A program made the position numbers and the translations under genes. A stretch of 64,000 nt of DNA from assembly GCA_028724265.1 (NCBI GenBank), contig JAQYDG010000004.1:675634-739633 (forward strand), in the 5' to 3' direction. Below are positions 61,311 through 64,000 of this stretch, piece by piece. Source of the DNA: Actinomycetaceae bacterium (GTDB lineage Bacteria; Actinomycetota; Actinomycetes; Actinomycetales; Actinomycetaceae). The notes below the pieces were generated by a model. The model was not told the origin of the DNA, searched no databases, and saw only the letters and a list, made by a program, of their open reading frames with translations. Within the stretch, counting starts at the first letter, position 1; the number at the start of each line of letters is the position of its first letter.

Positions 61311-63114
61311 TCACCGAGGAGTTGCGGCGAGCATAGGCAACACCACCGAGCACGATGGCAAGGCCGAGCACGCCGAAGAGGGCGACGCCCTGACCACCCG
61401 TGAGAGGCAGCTGCGGCTTCACTTCGATGTTGACGATGTTCGCAAATGGCTCCAGCTTGTCGTTCGCACCGAGCTGGTTGCTTGTCAGCTGCTTCGTGGT
61501 CGTCGTGACCTTCTCCGTGGAGGAGATGAGGTTGCCATTCTCGTCAAACTTCCAGGTGGCTTCGGAGGTGACGGTCGTTACTTCGGAGACGTTGACGACG
61601 AACTTAATCGGCTCACGCAGCAGTTCGTAGCCTTCAGGAGCCTTGGTTTCAACGAGAGCGTAGGATTCGTACTGCTCGTCGGACACCGGGGAGGCGTTAT
61701 CCTCCAGGTTGTTCGCATGCAGACCGTTGATTGCAACGTGACCGTTCTTATCGGAGACGAATGTGGTCTTGCCGCTAGCGGAGATCGCACCACTCTTGTA
61801 ATCGATTTCGCCGTTCTTGACGCCGTACACCTGGAACTCGGCACCCTGCAGGGCTGCGCCCTCAGGATTCGTCTTGGTGAACTCAACGTCGCCCCAGCCG
61901 GAGACCGTCTTGTTCGTCTCGCCACCGTTTGACGGCGGCTTCGGGCTTGGCTCGTCCGGAGGCGTGTTTGGCTCCGGCGTGGTGTTACCCTTGCCTGCGC
62001 CAGTGTTCTTCACAACCACAGCCTTGTTCGGGACGATGCCGGAAGCAATCACCTTTGGCGAGAAGGTGAGGAACACTTCGGTTGCCTCATTCTCAGCCTT
62101 CGCCACAGCAACCTTCTGCAGGCCGGAATCCGTCAGGCGAACAACCAGAACCTGAGACGTGGAGTCCGCTGCAGCGCCCTGGGTCGTCACGATCTGAGCA
62201 ACATAATCGGTATCCTTGGTCAGCTGAGCGAGCTGAGCATCGCCGGCAGCAACACCGTAGGAGACAGCAACAGAATCAGTGTTCTCCAGCAAAAGCTTCT
62301 CGTCCAAGTTATCCCAGAAACCGTATTCGTTCAGATTGTAGGTGCGGCCATTCACCTCAGTGCTGAGCTTCTGCACGGTAGGAACCGTGCCGGAAATCGT
62401 GTAGGTGATCGTCTGGCCAACCTGCTTGTTGGTATCCTCAACAGCCTTCTTGTTCTCGTTGGTATCCGGCGCGTTCTTCGGATAGACCCACACGCCATAG
62501 TTCTCGCCGTCCATGATCCAACCGTCACCCTTCGGATTCGTGGTTGGGAGGAAAATCAGCGACGGAGCAGATCCCTTATAGGTGTTCCCATGAGCATCGC
62601 TGGTGCCGGTTTCCTCCAGGAGGTAAACGCCCAGCGACAGGTTCGACCAATCGATCTTGCCGTCGGTATCGGTTGCGGCGGTCTTTGCCTCACCGAACGT
62701 CCAGCCCGCAGTCTTGGCGTCCATCGCAGCTTTGACGTCGGCTGCCTTCAACTTGCCGAGCTCGGAAATCTGAGCATTATTCGTGACGTTCACCGGGACG
62801 CTCACAACAGCGTCTGCGCCCTCAGCACCCTTGCCTGGAATTCCCGTCACTGGTGTGAGCGAGAATTAAATGCCCTGAACAGTCTTGCCCTTGATGCCAT
62901 CGGCGTGCTGCGTGCCATCGGTCAACGCCTGATCGCCCTGGCCTGTGCCGTTGTCGTACTTCGTCAGGTGGATATTGCCGGTCTTGCTGGCGTCAACGAT
63001 CGACGCAGGTTTAGTTGCGCCGTCCTCCGCCGCAACGGCTGCGGCTGCGGAGCCGCAGAACAGAGCGCCCGCAGAGATCACCGCCACCACTGCCTTCCGC
63101 AGGGTCTTGATCAT
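61303..63114 (-). pseudogene. Major pilin gene interrupted by an in-frame TAA
   Basis: Signal peptide MIKTLRKAVVAVISAGALFC and first pilin segment (NIHLTKYDNGTGQGDQALTD ... GKTVQGI) run to TAA at 62868-62866. The identical frame then continues FSLTPVTGIPGKGAEGADAV to the end with no defect. The rest has pilin motif YGVWVYPKNAPDT, a CnaB domain with E-box YALVETKAPEGYELL and anchor LPLTGGQGV plus hydrophobic helix and ARRN tail. Apart from the one codon it is a normal ~600 aa backbone pilin. Homologues likely have Lys or Glu here, so a single-base change explains the stop. Confidence 0.85.
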
Positions 63115-64000
63115 ATTTTCTCCTGTTATCGGTTTGATCTGATCGATATACGGTTACAGGATCAACAGGATCCGGTGCTCTGCATCGCCAACGCCACAAA
63201 AATCGTGCAAAAAACCCGCCGATTGACGGAATGCAAACGACTCCCGCTGCGTTGTGTTTAACGTCTATCACGTCACCTACATATCGCGACGACATATCGT
63301 GACGACGAAGGACACCATAAGCGTTCTGCTATTACGGACGAACTATGCCAACACGTGACACTCGCAAAATCACACGTGTGAAGCCTCGTCCGCAATGTCA
63401 GGACGCTTATCTTTTATGTAATTGCCTATCAATAACTCACCGATAGTAACATCTGACGGATATGTAAGTAACCCCGTGGTAACCGGGTAAGACACAAACC
63501 TGGGGGTTAACTGACAGTTTGATCAACGCGCTCGGGAGGATCACCCCCCCCCCGCAGGGATGCCGGTTTTTCCGCATGAGCGCGCTAAAAAGACAGGGCT
63601 TTGACACGCTCTCGCAGCGCTGCGAGAAGTCTGGTTAATGTGAGGTTTGTCACGTTCTGAAAAAGTGTCCACATAGTGAACCTACCCACGTTCTTCAGAG
63701 ACTGACGTCACGCCGTATCGCCCTAACAGGGACTAACGTCCTCCGGTGACATCCAGCTGACAAAACTAACGCTGGAATAGAGCGTTAGGCGATAGCAAAA
63801 ATGCCGTACGCGACTGTGGCACAAATGCGGCTTATTCCATGCAATAATGCAGTAGCACGAATGATACAACACCCGAGGCCGCCACGAGGATACAGAGCTA
63901 CAATCAGTGCACCAACACGTGACTTTCTGCGCAATACCAAGCTGCCCGCGCCGCAGCGCCAAAAGCGTTGTAGTATAACACGTCTGAAGTACGCCGCGCT
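63115..64000. other. Long non-coding region upstream of the pilus operon
   Basis: 886 bases with no convincing gene. Contains a C10 run (63544-63553), tandem 13-base repeats CATATCG(C/T)GACGA near 63280-63306, and AT-rich stretches around 63410-63460 suited to promoters of the minus-strand operon. A minus-strand open frame at 63723-63962 is Cys/Ser rich and not believed. Confidence 0.5.
63544..63553. repeat. C10 homopolymer upstream of the pilus operon
   Basis: Ten consecutive C on the plus strand (G10 on the coding strand), about 430 bases before the pilin start codon. Such tracts vary in length by slippage and could change promoter or regulator spacing. Confidence 0.9.

Noticed and set aside
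63723..63962. 79 aa minus-strand open frame upstream of the pilus operon
   Set aside because: Cys/Ser/Trp-rich with no family or ribosome-binding site; more likely non-coding leader.

Overview
The window comes from a fairly GC-rich Gram-positive actinobacterium. GTG and TTG starts are common, there are LPXTG-like wall anchors with a class C sortase, and the oligopeptide-type ABC importer carries a fused permease-ATPase. The surface-protein and amino-sugar gene content fits a host-associated member of the Actinomycetaceae, but no species is named because no marker gene is present.

Positions 1 to about 28.9 kb hold most of a siphovirus-type prophage, nearly all on the minus strand. Read from right to left it has a lysogeny switch (divergent CI-like and Cro-like genes with palindromic operators), an antirepressor, an early block (ERF annealing protein, Ssb, replication-organiser-like protein, RusA resolvase), HNH nuclease and terminase, portal, MuF minor head protein, scaffold and HK97-type capsid, connector genes, major tail protein, tail chaperones with a -1 frameshift site, tape measure and tail-tip genes. 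Lysis genes must lie left of the window and no integrase is visible. Two lysogen-type insertions stand out. One is an EndoU-like toxin domain lying in frame behind the MuF gene, separated from it by one amber codon and followed by an immunity-like gene and a terminator. The other is a small cassette that occurs twice, in opposite orientations (19.27-19.92 kb and 26.78-28.33 kb). It encodes a 35-37 aa hydrophobic peptide, a ~52 aa two-helix membrane protein and a 70-81 aa helix-turn-helix protein, with its own consensus promoter. A chimeric remnant of it lies at 30.18-30.53 kb.

From 28.9 to 31.5 kb is a boundary zone: a tRNA-Ser-like 3' end (possible attachment site), decayed genes, a HicB-like gene, the chimeric remnant and a DUF3800 gene.

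From 31.6 to 45.8 kb all genes are on the minus strand and form a sialic-acid/amino-sugar cluster: nagA, nagB, nanE, a binding-protein-dependent importer (binding protein, permease, permease-ATPase fusion, ATPase), a NanA-type lyase, a BadF-family sugar kinase and two alpha/beta hydrolases. Together they would import sialic acid and convert it through ManNAc, ManNAc-6-P and GlcNAc-6-P to fructose-6-P.

From 45.9 to 63.1 kb is a cell-surface region: a 1407 aa wall-anchored protein with thrombospondin type 3 repeats and a C8 tract near its start codon; a TrpXYZ-like ABC importer on the plus strand; and a pilus operon (major pilin, class C sortase, minor pilin, 1633 aa tip-type adhesin). The major pilin reading frame is interrupted by an in-frame TAA. 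A C10 tract lies in the long region upstream of that operon.
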